Assembly: GCF_003703835.1 (NCBI RefSeq)
Contig: NZ_RDQR01000003.1
Location: 1 to 64,000 of the forward strand
Length of the DNA: 64,000 nt
Direction of reading: 5' to 3'
Source: Auritidibacter ignavus
Lineage (GTDB): Bacteria > Actinomycetota > Actinomycetes > Actinomycetales > Micrococcaceae
A program made the position numbers and the translations under genes. Positions 1 through 9,073 of the stretch are shown here, in pieces. Within the stretch, counting starts at the first letter, position 1, and each line of letters opens with the position of its first letter. A model generated the notes under the pieces. The model saw nothing but the letters and a program-made list of their open reading frames with translations. It searched no databases and was not told the DNA's origin.

Positions 1-127
1 GCCAGCTAACCCAAGTTTTCGCGCTCAAACTAGCTGAGGCACGACACTGCAGCCACGCGACCTCTCGCGCTCACGATCTGTGAGGCACGACTTACCCTTC
101 GCGCTCAGTTTGACATGAGGCACTACG
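1..127. mobile_element. Right end of an unidentified insertion sequence (copy A)
   Basis: This stretch is identical, base for base by eye, to 57139-57265 inside the prophage. It begins with the last codons of the element's reading frame (stop TAA at 7-9) and holds three imperfect direct repeats built on a CGCGCTCA block followed about eight bases later by TGAGGCAC. Such repeated blocks near an end usually bind a transposase. Sequence identity between the copies stops after CACTACG at 127, which I take as the element's end. The rest of the element lies left of the window. I could not assign its family. Confidence 0.75.
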
Positions 128-181
128 GGATGAACGCGGTTCGGGCACGTCATCGTGCTCTTTGGTACCGCAGACAAGCAC

Positions 182-248
182 GGGGTCTGCTACTCACATG
201 ACCAGCAGACCCCTTGGCTCACTGACAGTCGATGACGTATCAGTGAGC
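182..248 (-). terminator. Two consecutive hairpins downstream of ectC
   Basis: A 10-bp perfect inverted repeat (182-191 with 204-213, GGGGTCTGCT arms) and a 9-bp one (217-225 with 240-248, GCTCACTGA arms) follow the ectC stop codon within 4 bases. Neither arm is followed by a clear T-run, so they may stabilise the 3' end or act with Rho rather than form a textbook intrinsic terminator. Confidence 0.45.
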
Positions 249-251
249 GGT

Positions 252-626
252 TTAGTAGGAGGAGTAACCGTCCTCGGTCAGCTCGTGCTTCTCGTTACCG
301 GTGATGGCCGGGTTGAAGATCGACACCAGGATCAAGTCCTCGTTGTCGCCGCCCTTCAGGGTGTGGGCATCGTGCTCGTCGAGCACGTAAATGGTCCCTT
401 CAGTGATCTTGTGCTCGGTACCGTCAGGCTCCACCACGGAACCGGAACCGCCGATGCAGTAGCAGGCCTCCAGGTGGTTGCGGTACTGCAGTTTGGAGGA
501 ACTGCCGGCCCGCACAACGGTATGGGCCACAGCAAATCCCATGTTGTCTTTGTCCACAAGCAGACGCTCGGAGGTTCCGCCACCCCATTCAACTTTTTCG
601 ACGTCGTCACGGCTACGAGTAAACAT
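252..626 (-). CDS. ectC: L-ectoine synthase, solitary copy
   Basis: EctC closes N-gamma-acetyl-diaminobutyrate to the compatible solute ectoine in the cytoplasm. The 124-residue cupin shows the family core: a QYRNHLEA segment with the metal-binding glutamate, then IYVLDEHDAHTL with the expected tyrosine and histidine, then FNPAITG. Length is close to the usual 125-135. The start is preceded by GGAGA at proper spacing. It stands alone: no ectA or ectB lies upstream, where RNase J is read on the same strand after a 189-base gap, and an IS end lies downstream. Alone it cannot make ectoine from aspartate semialdehyde. It could act on an imported or degradation-derived intermediate, or ectAB may be elsewhere. 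Confidence 0.9.
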   Translation of the reverse strand: MFTRSRDDVEKVEWGGGTSERLLVDKDNMGFAVAHTVVRAGSSSKLQYRNHLEACYCIGGSGSVVEPDGTEHKITEGTIYVLDEHDAHTLKGGDNEDLILVSIFNPAITGNEKHELTEDGYSSY

Positions 627-774
627 TATTCTCCTTCCGTTGTCGTCGCCCCGGGCGACAGGTCCGGCCCGGAGCGAACGCTTCTCTTTCTCACGTTAGG
701 GGCCGGTTCACGTGGTGTCAGTATCTGAACGACGTGTTTCAGACACTGTTTAAAACCACACAGCCTGCATTCAG

Positions 775-807
775 CACGTACCCGTTGAGATGGGCAACGG
801 GTACGTG
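775..807 (-). terminator. 12-bp hairpin after the RNase J gene
   Basis: Perfect 12-bp arms (775-786 and 796-807, CACGTACCCGTT and its complement) around a 9-base loop, 8 bases past the RNase J stop codon. No strong T-run follows on the minus strand. It most likely ends or protects the RNase J transcript. The remaining gap to 627 should hold the ectC promoter; I see no confident -35/-10 pair. Confidence 0.5.
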
Positions 808-815
808 GGATCTGG

Positions 816-2507
816 TTAGGCCTCAATAATGATCGGCACGATCATTGGACGACGGCGTAGTTTGCGGTTCACCCACGATCCGATCGCTCGACGCATGACT
901 TGCTGTAGCTGGTGATTGGTGTGCTTCTTATCGGAAGCGGCTGCCTCTTCCAGGGCTTTGATGATCTTGGGTTTGACCGATTCAAAGACGGTGTCATCTT
1001 CGGCCACACCTCGGGCGTGAATGTCGGGTCCGGAGACAATCTTTCCGGTTTGCCGGTTGATCACCGCAATCACCGAGATAAAGCCTTCTTCGCCCAACAC
1101 CCGACGGTCCTTGAGATCTGCGTCGGTGATTTCGCCAATGGACTTACCGTCGACGTAGACATAGCTGCAGTCGATTTCGCCCACAATCTCGGCATGACCG
1201 TCTTTGAGGTCGACCACAGAACCGTCTTCGGCCAGAATCACCTTCTCGGTGGGAACCCCGGTGGCTTCGGCGATCCGACCGTTGGCGATCAGGTGGCGGA
1301 CTTCCCCGTGGATCGGCATCACGTTGCGGGGTCGAACAATGTTGTAGCTATAGAGTAGTTCCCCTTGTGAAGCGTGGCCAGAGACGTGCACCTGGGCGTT
1401 GCCCTTGTGCACCACTTCGGCACCGAGTTTCATCAGGCCGTTGATCACCCGGAATACGGAGTTTTCGTTACCAGGGATCAGCGAGGACGCCAGCACGACC
1501 AAGTCCTCGGGCTGGATTTGGACCTGGTGGTCGCCGTTCGCCATCCGGGATAGGGCAGCCATGGGCTCGCCCTGGGAGCCGGTCGACATCAACACAATGC
1601 GGTTGTCGGGGTAGTCATCGACCTTCTTCATGTCGATAACGGTGTTGTCTGGGATGTTGAGGTAGCCCAAGTGGGCAGCGATTCCCATATTCCGCACCAT
1701 CGAGCGACCGACGAAGGCCACTTTGCGCTGGTGCATCGCCGCGGCATCAAGGACCTGTTGGACACGGTGGACGTGGGAGGAGAAGCTAGCGACAATAATG
1801 CGTCGTTGTGCGCGTCCGAACAGCGATTCTAGCACCGGGCCGATGTCTTTTTCGGTGGTGGTAAAGCCGGGAACTTCGGCGTTGGTGGAATCAGTCATGA
1901 ACAAGTCCACGCCTTCTTCACCCAATCGAGCGAAAGCGCGCAGGTCGGTGATGCGACCGTCAAGGGGCAACTGGTCCATCTTAAAGTCACCGGTGTGCAA
2001 CACGGTGCCCGCCTCCGAGCGGATAAACAGCGCCAAGGCGTCGGGAATCGAGTGATTGACGGCGACGAATTCGAGTTCGAAGGGCCCGAGCTGTTCGAGC
2101 TGACCTTCCGTGACAGCCAGCGTGTAAGGAGTGATGCGGTGCTCTTCGAGTTTGGCTTCAATCAGGGCCAGGGTCAATTGCGAGCCCACCAGGGGGATAT
2201 CGTCTTTCATCCGCAACAGGTAGGGTACCGCGCCGATGTGATCTTCGTGGCCGTGGGTGAGGACGATGCCGACCACATCGTCAAGACGATCGCGGATGTA
2301 GTCAAAATCTGGCAGGATCAGGTCAACACCGGGTTGTACTTCTTCAGGAAAGAGCACACCACAGTCAACGATGAGTAGTTTTCCGTTGAGCTCGAAGACG
2401 GTCATGTTGCGGCCAACATCGCCGAGCCCGCCCAGTGGCACAATGCGCATGGTTCCGCCAGGCAGTTGAGGAGGATGAGACAGCACTACTTGCTGTTCGT
2501 GGGGCAT
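816..2507 (-). CDS. rnj: Ribonuclease J
   Basis: A 563-residue metallo-beta-lactamase/beta-CASP ribonuclease for mRNA turnover and rRNA maturation. The zinc motif HGHEDH is at residues 85-90, inside VLTHGHEDHIGAVPYLL. Further on are the HTGDFK and MTDSTNAEVPG segments, the beta-CASP STGSQGEP motif and HVSGHASQGE. The C-terminal domain ends in a basic RKLRRRPMI segment. Length matches actinobacterial RNase J. AAAGGAC lies just before the ATG. dapA is immediately upstream with a 21-base gap on the same strand, the common actinobacterial dapA-rnj pair, so the two are probably cotranscribed. Confidence 0.95.
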   Translation of the reverse strand: MPHEQQVVLSHPPQLPGGTMRIVPLGGLGDVGRNMTVFELNGKLLIVDCGVLFPEEVQPGVDLILPDFDYIRDRLDDVVGIVLTHGHEDHIGAVPYLLRMKDDIPLVGSQLTLALIEAKLEEHRITPYTLAVTEGQLEQLGPFELEFVAVNHSIPDALALFIRSEAGTVLHTGDFKMDQLPLDGRITDLRAFARLGEEGVDLFMTDSTNAEVPGFTTTEKDIGPVLESLFGRAQRRIIVASFSSHVHRVQQVLDAAAMHQRKVAFVGRSMVRNMGIAAHLGYLNIPDNTVIDMKKVDDYPDNRIVLMSTGSQGEPMAALSRMANGDHQVQIQPEDLVVLASSLIPGNENSVFRVINGLMKLGAEVVHKGNAQVHVSGHASQGELLYSYNIVRPRNVMPIHGEVRHLIANGRIAEATGVPTEKVILAEDGSVVDLKDGHAEIVGEIDCSYVYVDGKSIGEITDADLKDRRVLGEEGFISVIAVINRQTGKIVSGPDIHARGVAEDDTVFESVKPKIIKALEEAAASDKKHTNHQLQQVMRRAIGSWVNRKLRRRPMIVPIIIEA

Positions 2508-2528
2508 GAAGGTCCTTTCGGAAAAATA

Positions 2529-3443
2529 TCAGAATGAAATATTTGTTTCGGCCAGGTCTGTACGGATGGCCTTGAGGTCTTCTTCGGTGGCCTCGGTAAG
2601 AGGCAGGCGCACGGTCGCCGATGAAATCAAGCCCTGACCGGCCAGGATGGCCTTCGAGGCGACGGCGCCCTGGTGGTGGGACATCACCGCGCGCTGGACC
2701 GGGTCGAGTTGAAAATGCAGTGCTCGGGCAGTAAGCAGGTCGCCCTCGTTCAAGGCGTCCACCATCGCACGGTAAGTCCCCGGGGCAATGTGAGCGCTGA
2801 CCGAGATCACGCCAACAGCACCGGCAGCCATCAGCGGGAAAGTCATCAAATCGTCGCCGGAATAGACAAACAGGTCTGTTTCAGCCAGTATTGTGGTGGT
2901 CGATTGGTAGTCGCCCTTGGCATCTTTAAGCGCCAAAATATTGGGGTGATCGGCCAGAGCGACGATGGTCTCAGCGGCAATGGGACGCACCGAACGTCCG
3001 GGAATGTCGTAGAGGATCACTGGCACGTCAGTCGCCGAGGCCACGGTTTCAAAGTGTGCTTTGATACCGGCCTGCACTGGCTTGTTGTAGTAGGGAGTCA
3101 CCAGCAACAACCCGTCAACGCCGGTGGCCGCAGCACGTCGAGAAAGTTCGGCTGAATGAGCCGTGTCGTTCATCCCGGTTCCGGCGATAATTTTGCACCT
3201 GTCGCCGACAGCTTCTTTGACTACCTGGTACATCAGCACGTTTTCATCATCCGTCAGCGTCGAAATCTCACCGGTGGTTCCGGTCACCACGAGTCCGTTG
3301 ACTCCAGAATCCACCAAATGCGTGGCAAGTTTTTGAGCGGAGTCGGCATCCACCTGACCGTCGGCGGTGAATGGTGTCACCATAGCAACCAGGGTGGTAC
3401 CGAAAACGTCTTCTGCTTGCTGACTCAAATCGCTCATGGACAT
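2529..3443 (-). CDS. dapA: 4-hydroxy-tetrahydrodipicolinate synthase
   Basis: DapA condenses pyruvate with aspartate semialdehyde, the first committed step to diaminopimelate and lysine. The 304-residue TIM-barrel protein has GTTGE at 55-59, YYNKP at 118-122, YDIPGR with the catalytic tyrosine at 145, and the Schiff-base lysine at about 173 in ALKDAKGD. Full length. Two ATG codons lie close together at the start (MSMSD); either is possible. It heads a unit with rnj. dapB lies about 1.9 kb further left-to-right in the window, separated by a divergent membrane-protein gene, so the lysine pathway genes are clustered but not one operon. Confidence 0.95.
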   Translation of the reverse strand: MSMSDLSQQAEDVFGTTLVAMVTPFTADGQVDADSAQKLATHLVDSGVNGLVVTGTTGEISTLTDDENVLMYQVVKEAVGDRCKIIAGTGMNDTAHSAELSRRAAATGVDGLLLVTPYYNKPVQAGIKAHFETVASATDVPVILYDIPGRSVRPIAAETIVALADHPNILALKDAKGDYQSTTTILAETDLFVYSGDDLMTFPLMAAGAVGVISVSAHIAPGTYRAMVDALNEGDLLTARALHFQLDPVQRAVMSHHQGAVASKAILAGQGLISSATVRLPLTEATEEDLKAIRTDLAETNISF

Positions 3444-3593
3444 AGCTTACCTGTGACGCACGCGGGGTACATCATTGCCGTACCGTCACTCTGTAAAGTT
3501 GTTCACGGCATCAGGTATTTCATCGTCACGCTGTCCCAGCATCCAGGCGGACCTTAAGAGGTGACGATCTAGACACAGGATGAGCACCCAACT

Positions 3594-4841
3594 ATGGCTT
3601 CTTCTTCCTCAACCACGGGTTCGCCCTTTGGGCTCCGGCAACGACTGACCGGTATCGATGTCGCCCGCGCACTGGCGATTCTTGGCATGATTGCCGTTCA
3701 CGTCTACCCGCTGAACGTCACGGATGCAGCCACCGGCCGTATCGTCCCCAGTTGGGTCGGGTGGATCGCGGCGGGGTCGTCTTCGGTGCTGTTCTGCGTT
3801 GTGGCGGGTGTTTCGGTGGTGTTGCTCAGTCGCAACGCGTCGACGGTGGGTTTCGGACAGATCGTGATTCGTTTGCTGTTACGAGCCACCGTGTTGGTAT
3901 TGCTGGGTTTGACCCTGGGCCAGCTGGATTCCGGGGTTGCCGTGATCCTGGTGCACTACGGGGTGCTTTTCGTCATTGCCATCGCCTTCCTGAAGCTCTC
4001 GGCCAAGGTCTTGGGTGTGCTGGCGGTCAGCTGGTTGGTGCTGATGCCACTGCTGTTCGGAGTGCTCAACCGGTTCCTCCAGGCGGCTATGGGCCGAGTG
4101 GAGTACGTCAACAACTTTCGGCTATGGTCCAACCCGAATTTCATCACGTTGTTGGAGCAACCGGGTGTCACGCTCTGGGACGTGCTGGTCTCGGGCTACT
4201 ATCCGGTGCTCGTGTGGACCGGTTTCTTACTGCTGGGCATGTTTATCGCCAAGATGGACCTGCGGTCCTTTCCGGTGCATCTGTTGCTCTTCGGCGCGGG
4301 ATTGCTGGTGGCTGGTCTGACACGTGCCGCCGGCTATGGGCTCGCATCGAATCCGGAGCGGCTCCGGCGGTGGAGCGAGCTGAGCTTCACCGACCCGGCC
4401 GAGGCCCCGGCTGCCGCACTGACCGGGTCGGGTATGGTCACTCAGTACCTTGTCGGTGATCCTTCCTGGTATGTGATGGTCGCTCCGCATTCCACGGCTC
4501 CCCTCGATGTGATCTCCACGGCCGGGATTGCCGTGGCGGTGATCGGGTTGTGTCTCATCCTCACCCAGCACACAGCGGGTCTGGGCGATAAGGTCCTCTA
4601 TCCGCTGATCGGCGCCGGAGCCATTCCCCTGACCCTGTACGTCGCTCACGTGCTGGTCATGGCGGTGTTGGGCGATGAGGCCGGCTCCGAATGGACCGTG
4701 TTGCTGATCCAATGGGGCGCGTGCTTGATTCTGGGCACTGCACTTCGGATCGTGGGCTGGCGTGGCCCGTTGGAATTCCTCATACACGCGGTGTCCACGC
4801 ATTTAATTGTGCTCAACCCGCCGGCTAAAGACTCCCGCTAG
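3594..4841 (+). CDS. Multi-pass membrane protein, DUF1624/DUF418-like
   Basis: A 415-residue integral membrane protein with about ten hydrophobic segments. The N-terminal signature GIDVARALAILGMIAVH is typical of the DUF1624/acyltransferase-3-like superfamily that includes heparan-alpha-glucosaminide acetyltransferase relatives. The C-terminal part resembles DUF418 (GAIPLTLYVAHVLVMAVL). Members are thought to move acyl groups across or at the membrane, but the substrate here is unknown. It is one of few plus-strand genes in the host part, divergent from dapA across a 150-base gap and convergent with the small TPR protein. Confident on family, not on function. Confidence 0.75.
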   Translation: MASSSSTTGSPFGLRQRLTGIDVARALAILGMIAVHVYPLNVTDAATGRIVPSWVGWIAAGSSSVLFCVVAGVSVVLLSRNASTVGFGQIVIRLLLRATVLVLLGLTLGQLDSGVAVILVHYGVLFVIAIAFLKLSAKVLGVLAVSWLVLMPLLFGVLNRFLQAAMGRVEYVNNFRLWSNPNFITLLEQPGVTLWDVLVSGYYPVLVWTGFLLLGMFIAKMDLRSFPVHLLLFGAGLLVAGLTRAAGYGLASNPERLRRWSELSFTDPAEAPAAALTGSGMVTQYLVGDPSWYVMVAPHSTAPLDVISTAGIAVAVIGLCLILTQHTAGLGDKVLYPLIGAGAIPLTLYVAHVLVMAVLGDEAGSEWTVLLIQWGACLILGTALRIVGWRGPLEFLIHAVSTHLIVLNPPAKDSR

Positions 4842-4870
4842 ACCTTCTCACGGCACAGTGCCCCCATGGC

Positions 4871-5314
4871 TCAGTCGTGCCCGGCTTCCATCTTGATGGC
4901 CTTATTCAGCGCTTGTCGGGCACGACGTCGGTCACCGGCGGCATCATAGGCCAGTCCCAGGCGGAACCAGCTCCGCCAGTTCTCCGGATCGTTCTGGGTT
5001 TCTATTCGGTAGATCTCGAAATCCTCATCGGCAGCAGCCTGATCGATCTTGTTGTATTTTCCCCGCGGGAGGTCATCGACCGGCAAGCCACCTTCCTGGT
5101 CGAGAATTTTCGCCAACCGTTCGGTCCCGACCCCAAAACGCCATTCTCTCATCAACGCCCAGATCCCGAACAGGAGCATGACGATCACGGCCCAGCCGAT
5201 CAGGTTGGCCAGGGTGGACTGGGAACTGATGAACCCGATCGCAGACGTCAATCCCAGGAAAATGAAAAGCAAGGCCAACACAATCAGTGCGATGGCCGCA
5301 ATCTTATTCTTCAT
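4871..5314 (-). CDS. Small membrane protein with C-terminal TPR-like motif
   Basis: A 147-residue protein. Residues 1-60 hold two hydrophobic helices (KIAAIALIVLALLFIFLGL and a second around WAVIVMLLFGIWAL). A soluble tail ends in WRSWFRLGLAYDAAGDRRRARQALNKAI, which reads as one tetratricopeptide repeat. It lies 32 bases downstream of dapB on the same strand and is probably cotranscribed; similar small proteins are commonly found beside dapB in Micrococcales. The role is unknown; a TPR suggests a protein-binding partner. Confidence 0.7.
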   Translation of the reverse strand: MKNKIAAIALIVLALLFIFLGLTSAIGFISSQSTLANLIGWAVIVMLLFGIWALMREWRFGVGTERLAKILDQEGGLPVDDLPRGKYNKIDQAAADEDFEIYRIETQNDPENWRSWFRLGLAYDAAGDRRRARQALNKAIKMEAGHD

Positions 5315-5346
5315 CGAGACTACTTTTACCTCAACTGACTCAGGTT

Positions 5347-6108
5347 TTAGTGCAGATCTAAATACGCATCCAACCCGTAGCTCAGCCCCGGGTTATCTGC
5401 TACCTGTCGCAAGCCGAGCAAAACACCGGGCATATAGGAGCTACGGTCGAAGGCATCGTGTCGCAAGACCAGCTGTTGCCCGGGACTACCCAGCAGCACC
5501 TCTTGGTGGGCTTCAAGCCCCGCCAGCCGGACCGCGTGGACGTGAATGTCGTCAATGGTCGCCCCGCGAGCACCGTGGGGATCCTGTTCGGTGGCATCGG
5601 GGCTGGGTGGAAGCTCGTGCTCGGCGCGGGCCTGGGCAATCATTGACGCCGTGCGGGTGGCAGTTCCGGAGGGAGCATCAACTTTATGAGGGTGATGCAT
5701 TTCGATAATTTCAACCGAGTCGAAGTACCGTGCAGCTTGAGTGGCAAACTGGGTGGCCAGCACTGAGCCGATCGAAAAATTCGGAGCAATCAGCACTCCC
5801 ACATCGGGGTGGTCCCCCAACTGTTGTTGGAGACGGTCCCGCTTCTCATCGGACCACCCGGAGGTTCCCACGACGGTGTGCAGGTCGTGTTCGACAGCGA
5901 ACTGAACCACTGATTCAGACACCGACGGGACCGTGAGGTCCAACACGTGGGTGGCCTCGGAGTCAAGAATTTCTTCCAGCTGAGACTTTGAGTTCAGTTG
6001 AGCCACCAGGCGCATGTCCGGGGCTGCCTCGATGGCAGCCCCGGCATGCTGGCCCATTTTTCCGGTCGCGCCCACCAGGGCCACGTGAATATCTGTCTGT
6101 GAGGTCAT
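5347..6108 (-). CDS. dapB: 4-hydroxy-tetrahydrodipicolinate reductase
   Basis: DapB reduces the DapA product with NAD(P)H on the way to diaminopimelate and lysine. Starting at the ATG at 6108 gives 253 residues beginning MTSQTDIHVALVGATGKMG, with the Rossmann motif GATGKMG at 13-19 right at the N-terminus, as in the family. The active-site segment MHHPHKVDAPSGTA is at about 137-150. A longer reading to 6153 is open, but only the shorter start has a GGGG-rich site just upstream and the family's N-terminus. It follows the sodium/alanine symporter gene with a 48-base gap. Confidence 0.94.
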   Translation of the reverse strand: MTSQTDIHVALVGATGKMGQHAGAAIEAAPDMRLVAQLNSKSQLEEILDSEATHVLDLTVPSVSESVVQFAVEHDLHTVVGTSGWSDEKRDRLQQQLGDHPDVGVLIAPNFSIGSVLATQFATQAARYFDSVEIIEMHHPHKVDAPSGTATRTASMIAQARAEHELPPSPDATEQDPHGARGATIDDIHVHAVRLAGLEAHQEVLLGSPGQQLVLRHDAFDRSSYMPGVLLGLRQVADNPGLSYGLDAYLDLH

Positions 6109-6156
6109 GTCCCCCACTCTAGTGGCCGGGACTGGATGGGCGCTGACAGACACTGT

Positions 6157-7710
6157 TTAGAAGCGGTCAGTCTCGCTGAAGCTTCCGCGGCCGTCAGACT
6201 GGCCTGCAGAATAAGAGTGGGTTGGGGATTCCTCAGCCCCGAGCTGGTAGAACGGCTCGGTGAGGTTGTCGTGACGCCATGCCTGCCACCACGACACATG
6301 GCTCATCTGCCGGTCGATGTCTTCGGCCGAGGAGTCCATGCGCGGGTCGATCTGCAGGTAGCGCTTGGTTTCTCGTGCAATCAGTCCCGACATCGCCAGC
6401 AGGCCGATGATGTTCGGCACAGCCATCAAACCGTTGGTCAGGTCCGAGAAATCCCACACGATTTCCAGTGGCAAAGTACACCCCAGATAAATCACGATGC
6501 AGAACAGCACGCGGTAGGGCATCACCCAAGCGCGACCCAGCAGGCGTTCCACATTGCGCTCGCCGTAATAGGACCAGGCCAGCATGGTGGAATAGGCGAA
6601 CAGGATCAGACCGATGGTGACGATCAGGTGGCCCCAGTTACCGGGAAGCCCTTCGGTGAAGGCGTTAGCGGTCATGATGGCGGCTTCTTGGCGTTCTCCG
6701 GCCTGCCAGGCTCCGGTGGTAATCAGCACCAGACCGGTGCAGGTCACCACAATGATGGTGTCGATAAAGGTCTGGGTCATCGAGACCAGGCCCTGGCGGA
6801 CCGGGTGAGTGGTCTTGGCAGCTGCCGCGGCAATCGCGGCCGAGCCCATCCCCGACTCGTTCGAGAAAATACCGCGAGCCACACCGTACTGGATGGCAAT
6901 AATCATCGCCGAGCCGGCGAAACCACCCACCGCAGAGGTTCCGGTGAAGGCATCGGTGAACACCATGCCAAGGGCCTCGGGAAGCTGACCGACGTTAGCG
7001 ATCAGCAGCCACAGTGAGCCCAGCACGTAGAAGACAATCATCACCGGCACCAGGGCGGAGGTGACATTCCCAATGGATTTAATACCGCCTAGCAAGACCA
7101 CTAGCGTCAGAACCGTCAGGATCAGTCCGGTGATCCACGGTTCAACGTTGAACGAGTTCTCCACGTTGGAGGCAATGGAATTGCCCTGAGTCATATTGCC
7201 AATGCCGAAGGACGCGAAGAACGCAAAGATCGCGAACAGCAAGCCCAAGACTTTGCCGTACCAGCTTCCCAGTCCCCGTTCCAGGTAGTAGGCCGGGCCA
7301 CCGGACTTTTCGCCCTTCGCATCATTGGTGCGGTAGAGCACACCCAAAAAGGCTTCGGAGTACTTAGTTGCCATACCCAATAGTGCGGTGACCCACATCC
7401 AAAACAAGGCGCCGGGTCCACCGATTGATAACGCCGTGGCCACCCCGACGATATTTCCGGTCCCCACTGTCGCTGCTAGCGCTGTGGTGAGCGCCTGGAA
7501 CTGGGAGATATCTCCGTCATCAGAGTCGTCTTTACGCTGGACGAATCCCAGCTTCAGGGCGCGTCCCAGCGTTCGGAATTGAAGACCGCCGTAACGTACG
7601 GTCAGGTAGAGACCCGAGAGCAAAAGTAAGGGCATCAGAAAAAATGGTCCCCAGACAAAGTCTCGAATCGCCACGATCACTTCATGGATGGAATTGATCA
7701 GAGCGTCCAT
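6157..7710 (-). CDS. Alanine/glycine:cation symporter (AGCS family)
   Basis: A 517-residue membrane transporter of the AGCS (AlsT/DagA) family, which takes up alanine or glycine with sodium. Family landmarks are FFLMPLLLLSGLYLTVRYGGLQFRTL near the N-terminus, then LAATVGTGNIVGVATAL, SGGPAYYLERGLG, and GVARGIFSNESGMGSA. About ten membrane helices, full length, with a polar serine-rich tail. It lies between the M16 peptidase gene (30 bases upstream) and dapB on the same strand. A link with alanine supply for peptidoglycan is an inference from context only. Confidence 0.9.
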   Translation of the reverse strand: MDALINSIHEVIVAIRDFVWGPFFLMPLLLLSGLYLTVRYGGLQFRTLGRALKLGFVQRKDDSDDGDISQFQALTTALAATVGTGNIVGVATALSIGGPGALFWMWVTALLGMATKYSEAFLGVLYRTNDAKGEKSGGPAYYLERGLGSWYGKVLGLLFAIFAFFASFGIGNMTQGNSIASNVENSFNVEPWITGLILTVLTLVVLLGGIKSIGNVTSALVPVMIVFYVLGSLWLLIANVGQLPEALGMVFTDAFTGTSAVGGFAGSAMIIAIQYGVARGIFSNESGMGSAAIAAAAAKTTHPVRQGLVSMTQTFIDTIIVVTCTGLVLITTGAWQAGERQEAAIMTANAFTEGLPGNWGHLIVTIGLILFAYSTMLAWSYYGERNVERLLGRAWVMPYRVLFCIVIYLGCTLPLEIVWDFSDLTNGLMAVPNIIGLLAMSGLIARETKRYLQIDPRMDSSAEDIDRQMSHVSWWQAWRHDNLTEPFYQLGAEESPTHSYSAGQSDGRGSFSETDRF

Positions 7711-7740
7711 GCCGGTCCTTTAGTGTGAGTGTTTAACTGT

Positions 7741-9063
7741 TTATCGGTTGTCCGGCCCGACACTGATCTGTGTTCTGGGCGAGTCCGCCAGCAGCCGGGC
7801 CATCCCAACGACTTCGTCCGCTGAGACACCTGTGATTCTAGCCACAGAACCGTCTAAGTCAATGTATTGACCCGTGACGAGTTCGGCGCGTCCGAGTCGT
7901 GACATCCGTGCTTCGGTGTTTTCTAGTCCCAACACCACGTTTCCTGCGATTTGACCGTGGGCTCGTTCGAGCTCATCGGCGGTGACGCCTTTCTGCGCGA
8001 GCGTGTCGAGTTCTGTGCTCATGACCTCAATGACCTCGTCGGCTTTAGCTGGATGGCATCCGGCATACATTCCGAAGTAGCCCAGATCAGAGTAGCTGGC
8101 AGCAAAAGAATAGGTCGAGTAGGCCAGGCCACGCCGTTCTCGGATTTCTTGGAACAACCGAGAGGTCATCCCGCCACCGAGAATGACGTTCATCACCGTC
8201 ATCGCGAACCGGCGTGGATCCACGGTATTCAGGCCCCGGCCACCGACCATCACCGCGGTTTGTTCTACTGGACGGGTAAGCGTGAGGCGTTCGGTGTTCA
8301 TGACCGGGAATTCAGCGTGGTGGTCGCGACGCGGTGCCGGGGTCTGGATCAGGTTGCTTTCCGGACTCATCCATCCACTACGGCTCAGTGCGGCAGAAAC
8401 CGTTTGCACCAGTTCTTTGTGGTCAAGCCCTCCGGCTGCGGTAATCACGAGTTGCTCGGGGCGGTACCACCGGTTGTAGTGGCTTACCATGTCCTCGCGA
8501 CTGATGGAGTTGATCACCTCGGGGGTGCCACCGATGGACCGGCCGAGCGGGTGTCCGGGCAAGACCTGTTCGGCCAGGGATTCGTGGACCACATAAGCCG
8601 GGTCGTCGCTGTCGACGGCGAGTTCTTCGAGGATGACTCCGCGCTCGGTATCCATCTGCTCTGACTCGAGCAGTGGTGCGGTCACCATATCTGTGAGAAT
8701 GTCTACCGCCATAGCGAGGTTGGTGTTGATCACCCGGGCGTGGTAACAGGTGGACTCTTTCGCGGTCGCAGCATTGACATCTCCACCGACCCGGTCGAAA
8801 GCTTCGGAAATATCCCACCCGGTGTAATTCGCACTGCCCTTGAACAGCAGGTGCTCAAGAAAGTGGGTTGACCCGTATCCTGATGGCTGTTCATCCCGCG
8901 AGCCCACCCCGATCCAAAATCCGATGGAAACGGCTTTTTGTCCGGGCATCACTTCGGTCAGGATACGCACACCGTTGTCGAGGACGGTGCGTTCAACGAG
9001 GTTACCTCCCCCACCGTTATAGATCACACCGGAGTACTGCGGGTCAATATCGATGGTGGCCAT
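7741..9063 (-). CDS. M16 family zinc peptidase (insulinase type)
   Basis: A 440-residue protein from the ATG at 9063. The reading frame stays open upstream to 9333, but that part overlaps the end of the decayed ATP-grasp gene and does not look like peptidase. The inverted zinc motif HFLEH is at 67-71, followed by LLFKGS and, about 75 residues later, the distal glutamate region ERGVILEELAVDSDDP. The C-terminal M16 domain contains RGLAYSTYSF. Actinobacterial genomes usually place this gene right after pnp, as here. It is cytoplasmic by absence of a signal peptide. The substrate is not known. Confidence 0.9.
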   Translation of the reverse strand: MATIDIDPQYSGVIYNGGGGNLVERTVLDNGVRILTEVMPGQKAVSIGFWIGVGSRDEQPSGYGSTHFLEHLLFKGSANYTGWDISEAFDRVGGDVNAATAKESTCYHARVINTNLAMAVDILTDMVTAPLLESEQMDTERGVILEELAVDSDDPAYVVHESLAEQVLPGHPLGRSIGGTPEVINSISREDMVSHYNRWYRPEQLVITAAGGLDHKELVQTVSAALSRSGWMSPESNLIQTPAPRRDHHAEFPVMNTERLTLTRPVEQTAVMVGGRGLNTVDPRRFAMTVMNVILGGGMTSRLFQEIRERRGLAYSTYSFAASYSDLGYFGMYAGCHPAKADEVIEVMSTELDTLAQKGVTADELERAHGQIAGNVVLGLENTEARMSRLGRAELVTGQYIDLDGSVARITGVSADEVVGMARLLADSPRTQISVGPDNR

Positions 9064-9073
9064 GCTGGGTAGT

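Noticed and set aside
182-213. Hairpin as a bidirectional intrinsic terminator
   Set aside because: Neither strand has a T-run after the stem; kept only as a weak 3'-end structure.
6136-7017. Plus-strand frame opposite the alanine symporter and dapB
   Set aside because: Antisense shadow of a recognised transporter; His/Gln/Gly-rich composition typical of reverse frames in high-GC DNA.
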